A stretch of DNA of 64,000 bases from Streptomyces sp. BK208 (GTDB lineage Bacteria; Actinomycetota; Actinomycetes; Streptomycetales; Streptomycetaceae), in assembly GCF_004364245.1 (NCBI RefSeq), contig NZ_SOAV01000009.1, positions 1-64,000 on the forward strand. The letters run 5' to 3'. This document shows, piece after piece, positions 35,257 to 44,715 of this stretch. Both the position numbers and the translations under genes were made by a program. The notes beneath the pieces were generated by a model. It was not told where the DNA came from, did not search any database, and saw only the letters and a list, made by a program, of their open reading frames with translations. The stretch's first letter is position 1; the number at the start of each line of letters is the position of its first letter.

Positions 35257-38200
35257 TCAGCGCCGTCCCCGGCCCCTGCCCCGGCGGCCGCCCTCGTCGC
35301 CGTCCCGGCGGTCCGCCGCCTCGTCGTGCGGTCCGAGCAGCTCGTCCGCCAGCGTCGGCAGGTCGTCCAGCGGGGTCTCCTCGGCCCAGTCGGAGCGGCG
35401 CCTGCGGGACGGCGGCGCCTGGTCGGGGTCGATGCGGGGCAGCTCGCGCGTGCGGTCCTGGGCCTCCTCGGCGGGGCCGTCCTCCCGGAAGTAGCCCGGC
35501 GGGACCCGGTCGGCGGGGTCGTCGCCGCGCACCGGGGGCAGGACGGCCGTCTCTTCGGCGGCTCCCGGCGTCACGGGCGGCAGGACCGCCGTCTCCTCGG
35601 CGTCCCGCGGCTCCACCGCCGGCAGCACGGCCGTCTCGTCCGCCGCCGTGGACGGCGGCGGCTTGGGCAGCTCGGTCGTCACCTCCGGCTTGGGCAGCTC
35701 GGCCGTCACCTCGGATGCGGACTCGCCGGACGCCCGGCCGTCGCCCTCGGCGTCGTCGGCCCGGTCGTCGCCGGGCGTGTCCCGCACCGGCCGCAGGACC
35801 GCCGTGTCCTCCACCGGCCCGCCGGAGGCGTTGGTCGGGGTCACCACCGGGGTCGGCACGGTCGCCGCGTCCGTGGGGACGGAGGTGTCCGGCTTCGCGC
35901 GGGGTGCGTCCGCGGCCGCCGGGGCCGCCGGCTTCGGACCGGCGGCGGCCGCTGCGGCCGCCTGCTCCGCCGCCCGGCGTGCCGCTTCCGCCCGCAGCAG
36001 GGCCTCCTCGGCCTTGCGCTGCTTCTCCAGGCGCCGGGCCTCGGCCTCGGCCCGCAGCCGCTCCTCCTCCTCGGCCTGCTTGCGGCGCCGCTCCTGCTCG
36101 GCCCGCAGTCGCGCTTCCTCTTCGGCGCGCGCCTTCTCCTCCGCGAGGAGCCGGGCCCGCTCCTCCTCGGCCTTGCGGCGGGCTTCCTCGGCCCGCTGCC
36201 TGGCCTCCTCGGCCTGCCGCTCGGCCTCGCGCCGCTGCGCCTCTTCCAGCTCGCGCCGCTTGCGCTCCTCCTCCTCGGCGCGCACCCGCGCCTCCTCCGC
36301 GAGGCGCTCGCGCTCCAGGCGCTCTTCCTCTGCCTTGCGGGCGGCCTCTTCCTCGGCCTTGCGGCGCGCCTCCTCCTCGGCCTTGCGGCGCGCCTCCTCC
36401 CGGGCCTGGATCTCGGCCTCGGACAGCGGCAGCACCTGGTCGAGCCGGTGGCGTACGGCGGTGGTGACGGCCTCGGGCTCCTGGCCTGCGTCCACCACCA
36501 GGTAGCGCCCGGGGTCGGCGGCGGCCAGGGTGAGGAACCCGGAGCGCACACGCGCGTGGAACTCGGCGGGCTCCGACTCCAGCCGGTCCGGCGCCTCGGT
36601 GAACCGCTCGCGGGCGGCTTCCGGCGCCACGTCCAGCAGGACGGTCAGGTGCGGGACGAGCCCGTTGGTGGCCCAGCGGTTGATGCGGGCGATCTCGGTC
36701 GGCGACAGGTCGCGGCCGGCGCCCTGGTAGGCGACCGAGGAGTCGATGTAGCGGTCGGAGATGACCACGGCGCCGCGCTCCAGGGCGGGCCGCACCACGG
36801 TGTCGACGTGCTCCGCGCGGTCGGCGGCGTACAGCAGGGCCTCCGCGCGGTGCGACAGTCCGGCGCTGGAGACGTCCAGCAGGATGGAGCGCAGGCGCTT
36901 GCCGACCGGGGTCGCACCGGGCTCGCGGGTGAGCACGACCTCGTGTCCCTTGCCGCGGATCCACTCGGCGAGGGCCTCGGCCTGGGTGGACTTCCCGGCG
37001 CCGTCACCGCCTTCCAGGGCGATGAAGAACCCGGTCGCGGCAGGCACGGGCACCGGGTCGTCGCCGCCGAGCAGCGCGTCCCGCAGGTCGTGCCGCAGCG
37101 GCACCCCGGAGCGGTCGTCGACCTTGGCCAGCACCAGCGCGGCCAGCGGCAGCAGCAGCGCGCCGAGCAGCATCAGGACGAAGGCGGCGCCGCCGTGGGC
37201 GAAGACGAACTTGCCGTTCTCCAGCCGGTGCGGTCCGATCGCCGCGGCCAGCACGGGTCCGACGACCGCGCCGAGCGCCACGCAGACCCGGACGACCGCG
37301 TGCAGGTGCTCGGTGGTCCGTGCCCGGCGGTGGTCCTCGGTCTCCTGGTCGAGCAGCGCGTGCCCGGTGTTGGCGGCTACGCCCGCGCCGGTCCCGGCCA
37401 GCGCCAGGAGGAGCAGCACGGTCGTGTCGTCCGGGACGAGTCCGGCGGCCAGCAGGGCGACGCCGGCGAAGGCGATCGCCAGGGCGAGCAGCCGCCGCCG
37501 GGACAGGGAGGGCAGCAGGGCGGGGGCCGTGCGGATGCCGGCCACGACGCCGCCGGTCAGCGCGGCCACCGTCAGGCCGTACAGCACGGGGCCGCCGCCC
37601 AGGTCCTTGGCGTGCAGCACCGCGACGGCGACCGTGGCGGCCACCACCGCGGCGAGCGCGGCGCAGGCGAACACCAGCAGCGGCAGCACTCCGGTGCGGC
37701 CCTTGTCGACGGCGGTGCCGCTCTTGGGACGGCGCAGGCCCTCCAGCGGCGACCGCGCGCGCGGGGTGCGCATCGCGGGCAGCTCCAGGAAGGTCACCAC
37801 GGACAGGGACGCGGCGAAGAGTCCGGCCGCCACGTACGAACCGAGCGCCGCCTGGTGCTCGGCGAACCAGTCGACGCCGGCGCCCAGCAGGTTGTTCAGG
37901 AGCCCCGCGACGACCAGCACCACGGCCGCGAGGGGGATGGCCACGAAGCTGGTGCGCAGCGACAGGCGGCGCAGCGCGTCCATGTGGTCGGGCAGCGGAC
38001 GTACCGTCGCGCCCTCCAGGGGCGGGGCGGGCAGCAGCGCGGGAGCGGCGCTCTCGCGGCACACCGTCCAGAAGCGCTCGGCGACGCCGGTGACGAAGGC
38101 GGTCACCAGGAGGACGGCGAGCGCGTTGTCGGGCGTCCAGTCGATCCACAGCGGCGCCACGATCAGCAGCGCGGCCCGCAGCCCGTCGGCGCCGACCATG

Positions 38201-38556
38201 GTCCAGCGCCGGTCGAGCGGACCGTCCTGCGAGGTGAGCGAGGTCAGGGGCCCGAGCAGGACGGCGCCGAAGAGCAGCGTCGCGAGGATGCGTACGCCGA
38301 AAACGGTCGCCACTGCGAACGCCACGCCCCGGTAGCCCCCGCCGAACGAGCCCGCGCCGATCGCGGCCTGCACGGCGAGGAGGACCAGCACCAGCAGGGC
38401 GAGAATGTCGCCGACACCCCCCACGAGCTGTGCGCTCCACAAACGCCTCAGCTGCGGGCGGCGCAGCAGGGCGCGGACGGCGCGCTCGCGGGAGTCCGCG
38501 ACCAGGGCGTCGTCCGGGGCGGAGTGAGGGGCCGTTGGCTGCTCGGCTCGCGTCAT
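35257..38556 (-). CDS. tmk: MFS-like membrane domain fused to dTMP kinase and a coiled-coil tail
   Basis: 1099 residues in four parts. Residues about 35-490 hold 10-12 transmembrane segments of an MFS-like domain. Residues about 508-715 are thymidylate kinase: P-loop EGGDGAGKSTQ, DRYIDSSVAYQGAGRDLSP, and a LID-like Arg-rich region. Residues about 712-868 are an extremely charged helix of KAEEEARRKAEEE-type repeats, a likely long single helix or coiled coil. The last 230 are disordered, with repeated ETAVLPPV-like motifs and a basic end (GRRGRGRGRR). The kinase makes dTDP for DNA synthesis. The fusion is known in streptomycetes; the purpose of the membrane part is unknown. Confidence 0.93.
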   Translation of the reverse strand: MTRAEQPTAPHSAPDDALVADSRERAVRALLRRPQLRRLWSAQLVGGVGDILALLVLVLLAVQAAIGAGSFGGGYRGVAFAVATVFGVRILATLLFGAVLLGPLTSLTSQDGPLDRRWTMVGADGLRAALLIVAPLWIDWTPDNALAVLLVTAFVTGVAERFWTVCRESAAPALLPAPPLEGATVRPLPDHMDALRRLSLRTSFVAIPLAAVVLVVAGLLNNLLGAGVDWFAEHQAALGSYVAAGLFAASLSVVTFLELPAMRTPRARSPLEGLRRPKSGTAVDKGRTGVLPLLVFACAALAAVVAATVAVAVLHAKDLGGGPVLYGLTVAALTGGVVAGIRTAPALLPSLSRRRLLALAIAFAGVALLAAGLVPDDTTVLLLLALAGTGAGVAANTGHALLDQETEDHRRARTTEHLHAVVRVCVALGAVVGPVLAAAIGPHRLENGKFVFAHGGAAFVLMLLGALLLPLAALVLAKVDDRSGVPLRHDLRDALLGGDDPVPVPAATGFFIALEGGDGAGKSTQAEALAEWIRGKGHEVVLTREPGATPVGKRLRSILLDVSSAGLSHRAEALLYAADRAEHVDTVVRPALERGAVVISDRYIDSSVAYQGAGRDLSPTEIARINRWATNGLVPHLTVLLDVAPEAARERFTEAPDRLESEPAEFHARVRSGFLTLAAADPGRYLVVDAGQEPEAVTTAVRHRLDQVLPLSEAEIQAREEARRKAEEEARRKAEEEAARKAEEERLERERLAEEARVRAEEEERKRRELEEAQRREAERQAEEARQRAEEARRKAEEERARLLAEEKARAEEEARLRAEQERRRKQAEEEERLRAEAEARRLEKQRKAEEALLRAEAARRAAEQAAAAAAAGPKPAAPAAADAPRAKPDTSVPTDAATVPTPVVTPTNASGGPVEDTAVLRPVRDTPGDDRADDAEGDGRASGESASEVTAELPKPEVTTELPKPPPSTAADETAVLPAVEPRDAEETAVLPPVTPGAAEETAVLPPVRGDDPADRVPPGYFREDGPAEEAQDRTRELPRIDPDQAPPSRRRRSDWAEETPLDDLPTLADELLGPHDEAADRRDGDEGGRRGRGRGRR

Positions 38557-38714
38557 GCGTTCAGCCTATCGGTCGCCGCCGACAGTCCGGGATGCCCGGC
38601 CGAACGTACGCACGCCCCGACACCGAATTGATGCCGGGGCGTTCGTTTCGCGAAGAACGCGTAGAGCGGTGGAGGGGGCGCGGCGCCCGGCCGCGCCCGG
38701 GTTCTGAGCGGGGC

Positions 38715-41561
38715 TCAGTCCTCCGACGTCTTCGAGGCGGTCGCCTTCTTGGCTGCCGTCTTCTTCGTCGTGCTCTTGGCGGCGGTCTTCTTGGCCGTGG
38801 TGGTCTTGGCGGCGGCCGTCTTCTTGGTCGCCGTCGCCTTCTTGGCCGGGGCCTTCTTGGCGGCCGTCTTCTTCACGGCCTTCTTCGCCGTCTTCTTGGC
38901 GGGTCCCTTGGCGCGCTTCTCCGCGAGCAGCTCGTAGCCCCGCTCGGGCGTGATCTCCTCGACGCTGTCGCCGGAGCGCAGGGTCGCGTTGGTCTCGCCG
39001 TCGGTGACGTACGGGCCGAAGCGGCCGTCCTTGACCACGACCGGCTTCTCGCTGACCGGGTCGGTGCCCAGCTCCTTCAGCGGCGGCTTGGCCGCGGCCC
39101 GGCCACGCTGCTTGGGCTGGGCGTAGATCGCCAGCGCCTCCTCCAGCGTGATGTCGAAGAGCTGCTCCTCGGTCTGGAGGGACCGCGAGTCCGTGCCCTT
39201 CTTCAGGTACGGGCCGTAGCGGCCGTTCTGCGCGGTGATCTCGACGCCCTCCGCGTCGGTGCCGACGACGCGCGGCAGCGACATCAGCCGCAGGGCGTCG
39301 TCGAGCGTCACCGTGTCCAGGGACATCGACTTGAAGAGGGAGGCGGTGCGCGGCTTCACGGCGTTCTTGCCGGTCTTCGGGGTGCCCTCGGGGAGCACCT
39401 CGGTGACGTACGGGCCGTAGCGGCCGTCCTTGGCGACGATGGCGTGGCCGGTGGCCGGGTCGGTGCCCAGCTCGAAGTCGCCGCTGGGCTTGGCGAGCAG
39501 CTCCTCCGCCAGCTCCACGGACAGCTCGTCCGGGGCCAGGTCCTCGGGGACGTCGGCGCGCTGGTGGTTCTCGGCGTCCTTCTCGCCGCGCTCGACGTAG
39601 GGGCCGTAGCGTCCGACGCGCAGCACGATGTCGTTGCCGACGGGGAAGGACGACACCTCGCGCGCGTCGATCGCGCCGAGGTCGGTCACCAGTTCCTTGA
39701 GGCCGCCGAGGTGGTCGCCGTCGCCGTTGCCCGCGTCGGCCGCGCCGCCGCCTCCCGCGCCGTCGCCCTCGCCGAAGTAGAAGCGCCGCAGCCACGGCAC
39801 CGACTGGGCCTCGCCACGGGCGATGGCGTCGAGGTCGTCCTCCATCTTGGCGGTGAAGTCGTAGTCGACGAGCCGCCCGAAGTGCTTCTCCAGGAGGTTG
39901 ACCACGGCGAAGGAGAGGAAGGACGGGACGAGGGCCGTGCCCTTCTTGAAGACGTAGCCGCGGTCCAGGATGGTGCCGATGATCGACGCGTACGTCGACG
40001 GGCGGCCGATCTCGCGCTCTTCCAGCTCCTTGACCAGCGACGCCTCGGTGTAACGGGCCGGGGGCTTGGTGGCGTGGCCGTCGACCGTGATCTGCTCGGC
40101 CGTCAGCGCGTCGCCCTCGGCGACCTGCGGCAGCCGGCGCTCGCGGTCGTCCAGCTCGGCGTTCGGGTCGTCGGCGCCCTCGACGTAGGCCTTGAGGAAG
40201 CCGTGGAAGGTGATGGTCTTGCCGGAGGCGCTGAACTCGACGTCCCGGCCGTCGGAGGCGGCGCCGCCGATCTTGACGGTGACGCTGTTGCCGGTCGCGT
40301 CCTTCATCTGGGAGGCGACGGTCCGCTTCCAGATCAGCTCGTACAGCTTGAACTGGTCGCCGGTCAGGCCGGTCTCGGCGGGCGTGCGGAAACGGTCACC
40401 CGAGGGACGGATCGCCTCGTGCGCCTCCTGGGCGTTCTTCACCTTGCCGGCGTACGTCCGCGGCTGGGGCGGCAGGTAGTCGGCTCCGTACAGCTGCGTG
40501 ACCTGGGCGCGGGCGGCGCGGACCGCCGTGTCGCTCAGGGTCGTCGAGTCCGTACGCATGTAGGTGATGTAGCCGTTCTCGTACAGCTTCTGGGCGATCT
40601 GCATCGTCGCCTTGGCACCGAAGCCGAGCTTGCGGCTCGCCTCCTGCTGCATCGTCGTCGTACGGAACGGGGCGTACGGCGAGCGGCGGTACGGCTTGGA
40701 CTCGACGGAGCGGACGGCGAAGCGGGTGTTCTCCAGCGCGGCGGCGAGCGCGCGGGCGTTCGCCTCGTCGAGGTGGAGGGTGTTCGCGCTCTTGAGCTGC
40801 CCCAGGGAGTCGAAGTCGCGGCCCTGTGCGACACGCCGTCCGTCGACCGTCTGGAGGCGGGCGACCAGCGACGACGGGTCCGAGGCGTCTCCCGCGCGGC
40901 CGGTCGCGAAGGTGCCGGTGAGGTCCCAGTACTCGGCGGAGCGGAACGCCATGCGCTCGCGTTCCCGCTCGACGACGAGCCGGGTGGCGACGGACTGGAC
41001 GCGGCCGGCCGACAGGCGCGGCATGACCTTCTTCCACAGGACCGGCGAGACCTCGTAGCCGTAGAGGCGGTCGAGGATGCGGCGGGTCTCCTGGGCGTCG
41101 ACGAGCTTCTGGTTCAGCTCGCGCGGGTTGGCGACGGCGGCGCGGATCGCGTCCTTGGTGATCTCGTGGAACACCATGCGCTTGACCGGGATCTTCGGCT
41201 TGAGGACTTCCTGGAGGTGCCAGGCGATGGCCTCGCCCTCGCGGTCCTCATCGGTGGCGAGGAAGAGCTCGTCGGACTCCTTCAGCAGGTCCTTGAGCTT
41301 CTTGACCTGGGACTTCTTGTCCGCGTTGACCACGTAGATGGGCTGGAAGTCGTGGTCGACATCCACTCCGAGGCGGCGGACCTCGCCGGTGTACTTCTCC
41401 GGCACCTCCGCCGCGCCGCTCGGAAGGTCACGGATGTGCCCGACGCTCGCCTCGACGACGTAGCCAGGGCCGAGATAGCCCTTGATCGTCTTCGCCTTGG
41501 CAGGCGACTCGACGATGACGAGTCGGCGGCCGCCGTTCGCGGTCTCGCTGGTCGGGGACAA
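38715..41561 (-). CDS. topA: DNA topoisomerase I
   Basis: Relaxes negative supercoils. The 948-residue protein has the TOPRIM domain (RRLVIVESPAKAKTIKGYL; ATDEDREGEA at 102-111), the catalytic Tyr334 in YITYMRTDS, and C-terminal repeats of the GRYGPYV type in place of the zinc fingers of E. coli. It ends in a Lys/Ala-rich tail (TAAKKATASKTSED and upstream KKTAAK repeats, about 70 residues). That tail is a Streptomyces hallmark linked to processivity. Start ATG 41561. Confidence 0.97.
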   Translation of the reverse strand: MSPTSETANGGRRLVIVESPAKAKTIKGYLGPGYVVEASVGHIRDLPSGAAEVPEKYTGEVRRLGVDVDHDFQPIYVVNADKKSQVKKLKDLLKESDELFLATDEDREGEAIAWHLQEVLKPKIPVKRMVFHEITKDAIRAAVANPRELNQKLVDAQETRRILDRLYGYEVSPVLWKKVMPRLSAGRVQSVATRLVVERERERMAFRSAEYWDLTGTFATGRAGDASDPSSLVARLQTVDGRRVAQGRDFDSLGQLKSANTLHLDEANARALAAALENTRFAVRSVESKPYRRSPYAPFRTTTMQQEASRKLGFGAKATMQIAQKLYENGYITYMRTDSTTLSDTAVRAARAQVTQLYGADYLPPQPRTYAGKVKNAQEAHEAIRPSGDRFRTPAETGLTGDQFKLYELIWKRTVASQMKDATGNSVTVKIGGAASDGRDVEFSASGKTITFHGFLKAYVEGADDPNAELDDRERRLPQVAEGDALTAEQITVDGHATKPPARYTEASLVKELEEREIGRPSTYASIIGTILDRGYVFKKGTALVPSFLSFAVVNLLEKHFGRLVDYDFTAKMEDDLDAIARGEAQSVPWLRRFYFGEGDGAGGGGAADAGNGDGDHLGGLKELVTDLGAIDAREVSSFPVGNDIVLRVGRYGPYVERGEKDAENHQRADVPEDLAPDELSVELAEELLAKPSGDFELGTDPATGHAIVAKDGRYGPYVTEVLPEGTPKTGKNAVKPRTASLFKSMSLDTVTLDDALRLMSLPRVVGTDAEGVEITAQNGRYGPYLKKGTDSRSLQTEEQLFDITLEEALAIYAQPKQRGRAAAKPPLKELGTDPVSEKPVVVKDGRFGPYVTDGETNATLRSGDSVEEITPERGYELLAEKRAKGPAKKTAKKAVKKTAAKKAPAKKATATKKTAAAKTTTAKKTAAKSTTKKTAAKKATASKTSED

Positions 41562-41829
41562 CTTCGCTCTTCTCTCCGGTCGACGCTGGGGCCTTCCCAG
41601 GGCGTGGTCCCGGGTCGGGTCGTGCGGTGTTTCGATCGTGACGCTGCGGAGTGTGACGGTACCTCCCGCCCCCGTGTCAAACGGGAAAAGCCCGCAACGG
41701 CCACTCGAACGGTAACCCGACGAACCGTGTTCCTGCCGCCCGGAGTGCCCACCTGCCCCGGCCCGTGCATCCGGAGCGCGACCCCCCGGTTACCCAGGGG
41801 CGCTGCGGCCGGGGCCCGGATCCGGCCTC

Positions 41830-42027
41830 TCACACCTGCGTCAGGCACCAGGCCCCGACGGCCAGCGCGACCACGGCGGCGACGCTCGCGACGGTCGCCG
41901 ATGCGACGGGGCTCACACCGAGCGCGACGGGCCGGCCGTGCCGCACCCGTGTCGCGATCCACACCAGCAGCCCGGCCCCGAACAGGGCGAACACCAGTCC
42001 CGCGAAGATCGCCGGTCCGCTCTCCAT
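41830..42027 (-). CDS. Small two-helix membrane protein
   Basis: 65 residues, MESGPAIFAGLVFALFGAG..., with hydrophobic segments at about 5-26 and 42-61 separated by a basic loop (TRVRHGRPVAL). Third codon positions are strongly GC-biased, which supports coding. The start ATG 42027 has a weak GGG upstream. Function unknown; small membrane proteins at this place next to topA are known in other streptomycetes, as far as I recall. Confidence 0.7.
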   Translation of the reverse strand: MESGPAIFAGLVFALFGAGLLVWIATRVRHGRPVALGVSPVASATVASVAAVVALAVGAWCLTQV

Positions 42028-42280
42028 GGCCCTGTGCCCCTTTTCTACCGCCCGCGCGCATCCAGCCTCGGGGAGGCTGTCACGCGCGGGCGGCGGCCGG
42101 GCGAACCCGAGGTGAACGGGGAGCCGACGGCCCGCCGGGCGCCGTCGGTCGTGGCCGGTTCGCCGCCCGTCGGCGGGGCTGGCGGTGCGGGCGGCTCGCG
42201 TGAGCGGCCGGGGCGGCCGACGTGGGCGGCCGGGAAAAAGAATTGGGTGTGCGCACCCACGCCGGGAGACGCGCCTTCCG

Positions 42281-43798
42281 CTACGCCGGTTCGAGGAAGC
42301 CCTGCTCCACCAGCAGGCGGATCTGCGCGGGCGTGCGGTCGCGCAGGGCCACCGGGTCCTCGCCGACCAGCTGGGCGATGGCGTCCAGGATGCGGCCGGC
42401 GCTCATGGTGCCGTCGCAGACGCCCGCGAAGCCGGCACCGACGGTGTCGACCCGGGTCGCCCGGCGCATGCCGCGGTTCTGGCGCAGGACGACGTGCTCC
42501 GGGTCCTCGGCGCCGGGCAGCCCGACCTGTTCCTGGACGACCTCGCCGGCGAGCGCGAAGTGCGCCTCCAGCAGGGCGGCGTCGTCGTGGGAGCGCAGGT
42601 AGTCGACGCGGTCGAAGTGGGCGCGCACGGTCTCGCCGAGCGGCTGCTCGATCGGGTGCGGCCACTCCTCGGCGACGACCGAGGGCTCGGCGGCCCCGGT
42701 CCGGCGCAGCGTGATCCAGCCGAAGCCGACGGCCCTGACCTTGCGGGCCTCGAACTCGTCCAGCCACGCGTCGTAGCGCGCCTGGTAGTCGGCCGGGTCA
42801 CCGCGGTGGTCGCCCGCGTCCCGCAGCCACAGCTCGGCGTACTGGGTGACGTCCTGCACCTCGCGCTGCACGATCCAGGCGTCGCAGCCGCGCGGCACCC
42901 AGGAGCGCAGCCGGTCCGTCCACTCCTCCCCCTCCACGTGCTGCCAGTTGGCGAGGAAGTGCGCGAACCCGCCCTCGTTCAGACGCTCCCCCGTCTGCTG
43001 AACGAGCGAGCGGCACAGATCGTCCCCGCCCATCCCGCCGTCGCGGTAGGTGAGACGGGCGCCAGGTGAGATCACGAACGGCGGGTTGGAGACGATCAGG
43101 TCGTACGTCTCGTCGTCGGCGACCGGCTCGTAGAGGGAGCCCTCGCGCAGGTCGGCGGCCGGGGCTCCGGACAGGGCCAGGGTGAGCGCGGTGATGTGCA
43201 GCGCGCGCGGATTGACGTCGGTGGCCGTCACGCGCGTGGCGTGCGCGGCGGCGTGCAGTGCCTGGATGCCGGAGCCGGTGCCGAGGTCGAGGGCGGCGGA
43301 GACGGGCGTACGCACGGTGAGGCCCGCCAGGGTGGTGGAGGCGCCACCGACTCCCAGGACGACGCCCTCGGCGTGGTTGCCGATGCCGCCGGCGCCGCCG
43401 ACCGCGCAGCCGAGGTCGGAGACGATGAACCAGTCCTCGCCACCGGGCCCGCCGTAGGGCCGTACGTCCACGGTCGCCACCACCTCGTCGTCGCCCACGC
43501 GGTCGAGCCATCCGCTCTCCAGGCAGGCGTCGACGGGCAGCACGTCCGCCACGCGCGCGTAGGAGGCGGGTTGCTGGAGCAGAAACAGCCGCACGAGCAG
43601 TTCGAGCGGCGTGTCGCCGCGGGTCGCCCGGAGCGCGGGCACGGTCTCGCTGCGCGACAGCGCCGCGTAGGCGGGCGCGCCGAGCAGCTCCAGCAGTCCG
43701 TCGGCGGTGAAGGACGCCTCGAGCAGGGCGTCCCGCAACCGGGCGGTGACGTCGGGGCGGTCGGCGGAGGGCAGGGGGGACAGGCTGGCGTTACTCAC
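42281..43798 (-). CDS. SAM-dependent methyltransferase (PrmC/HemK-like core)
   Basis: 505 residues. The N-terminal 160 residues form a winged-helix-like leader (ELLVRLFLLQQPASYARVADVLP). The central Rossmann methyltransferase has motif I LDLGTGSGIQALHAAAH, ATDVNPRAL, and the NPPF catalytic tetrad in YDLIVSNPPFVISPG, typical of N5-glutamine or adenine/guanine N-methyltransferases. A C-terminal region of about 170 residues (GFGWITLRR, CDGTMSAGRILDAIAQLVG) is specific to this actinobacterial family. The target is probably protein or RNA. Start ATG 43798. Confidence 0.9.
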   Translation of the reverse strand: MSNASLSPLPSADRPDVTARLRDALLEASFTADGLLELLGAPAYAALSRSETVPALRATRGDTPLELLVRLFLLQQPASYARVADVLPVDACLESGWLDRVGDDEVVATVDVRPYGGPGGEDWFIVSDLGCAVGGAGGIGNHAEGVVLGVGGASTTLAGLTVRTPVSAALDLGTGSGIQALHAAAHATRVTATDVNPRALHITALTLALSGAPAADLREGSLYEPVADDETYDLIVSNPPFVISPGARLTYRDGGMGGDDLCRSLVQQTGERLNEGGFAHFLANWQHVEGEEWTDRLRSWVPRGCDAWIVQREVQDVTQYAELWLRDAGDHRGDPADYQARYDAWLDEFEARKVRAVGFGWITLRRTGAAEPSVVAEEWPHPIEQPLGETVRAHFDRVDYLRSHDDAALLEAHFALAGEVVQEQVGLPGAEDPEHVVLRQNRGMRRATRVDTVGAGFAGVCDGTMSAGRILDAIAQLVGEDPVALRDRTPAQIRLLVEQGFLEPA

Positions 43799-43840
43799 AC
43801 ACCCATTGTGACCCGGCGGTCCGCACCCCGCCCCGTGTCT

Positions 43841-43875
43841 GCGTCAGGCGTCAGGCGTCGGGCGTCAGGCGTCGG
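43841..43875. repeat. Five tandem 7-bp repeats
   Basis: Five units GCGTCAG, GCGTCAG, GCGTCGG, GCGTCAG, GCGTCGG fill 43841-43875 in the gap between the lipoprotein stop and the methyltransferase start (both minus strand). The function is unknown and may just be slippage. Confidence 0.8.
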
Positions 43876-43896
43876 GCCTGTCGGCCCCCGGCCCCG

Positions 43897-44469
43897 TCAG
43901 CCCTCGGTGGCCGAGGGCGTCACCGAGGCCGACTTGCAGCTGGCCTGCTTGGCCATCGCCTTGCCGACGTCGCCCTCCTCCAGGGTCTTCAGCGCGTCGC
44001 TGCCGCTCTTGCTGAGCTTGTTCAGCTCGGTGGCGATGTCCTTGAGGCCGTCGGCGAACTCGGCCTGGTCCTTGGTGTTGAGGTCCTCCACCTGCTTGCG
44101 CAGGGAGGCATAGGAGGAGGAGAGGCCGTTCAGCTCGGTGACGGCGTCCTTCTGCTTCTTCTCACCGTCGTCGACGTCCGGGGGGCCGGCCTTCTGGACG
44201 GTGGCCCCCATCGCCTTGTAGGCGTCGGACATGTCCTGGAACGCCTTCGCGTCGGTCTTCCGGACCTCGGCGGGAGTGCTGTTGTCCGAGGTCTCCTTCT
44301 GGATCGCCGCGTTGGCCGCCTCGATCTTCTTGGCCTGCGGCTGGACACCCTCGCAGACCTCCTTGGCCCAGGAGTCCAGCTTCTCGTTGTCGTCGCTGCC
44401 GCCGCATCCCGTCAGCGCCAGTACCAGTACCGCACCGCCGGACAGTGCGACCCCGAGCTTCTTGTTCAC
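43897..44469 (-). CDS. Small secreted lipoprotein, helical
   Basis: 190 residues with a textbook lipoprotein signal: basic start MNKKLGVAL, hydrophobic stretch, lipobox LALTGC with Cys22. The mature part is helical and Lys/Glu/Asp/Ala-rich (EVCEGVQPQAKKIEAANAAIQ, LNTKDQAEFADGLKDIATELNKL), with two cysteines that may pair. Start GTG 44469 is preceded by AAGGGA eight bases upstream; ATG 44487 adds six residues, with no comparable site. Function unknown; it lies downstream of hppA on the same strand. Confidence 0.85.
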   Translation of the reverse strand: MNKKLGVALSGGAVLVLALTGCGGSDDNEKLDSWAKEVCEGVQPQAKKIEAANAAIQKETSDNSTPAEVRKTDAKAFQDMSDAYKAMGATVQKAGPPDVDDGEKKQKDAVTELNGLSSSYASLRKQVEDLNTKDQAEFADGLKDIATELNKLSKSGSDALKTLEEGDVGKAMAKQASCKSASVTPSATEG

Positions 44470-44630
44470 CGGATCTGTCCCTTCCATGGCTCTCGGCCCC
44501 GGAACATACACGCCGGATGGGTTACATCCACCCGACGAACATCCGTTAAGACCGTATTGAAGCCATTTGCACCAAGGGAGAACAAGGGAGAGAAGGCTCA
44601 CGATGGACAGGGTGCGTACACGCGGAACGG

Positions 44631-44660
44631 GCGGGCAGCGCGCCAACACGCGCCGCCCGC
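44631..44660 (-). terminator. Terminator after hppA
   Basis: 12-bp stem with one mismatch, GCGGGCAGCGCG (44631-44642) against CGCGCCGCCCGC (44649-44660), loop CCAACA, located 56 bases after the hppA stop on the minus strand. Confidence 0.65.
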
Positions 44661-44715
44661 CCGCACCTTGCGCCCCCTCCCGAACCGAGCCAGGCGGCGG
44701 GTGCCCGGACCGGGT

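Noticed and set aside
34528-38631. 1367-residue plus-strand open frame opposite tmk
   Set aside because: Mirror of the kinase fusion and of its KAEEE repeats; no domain is recognisable, and tmk has full catalytic motifs.
38430-42203. 1257-residue plus-strand open frame opposite topA
   Set aside because: Antisense of topA, Val/Leu/Gly/Arg-rich with no motif.
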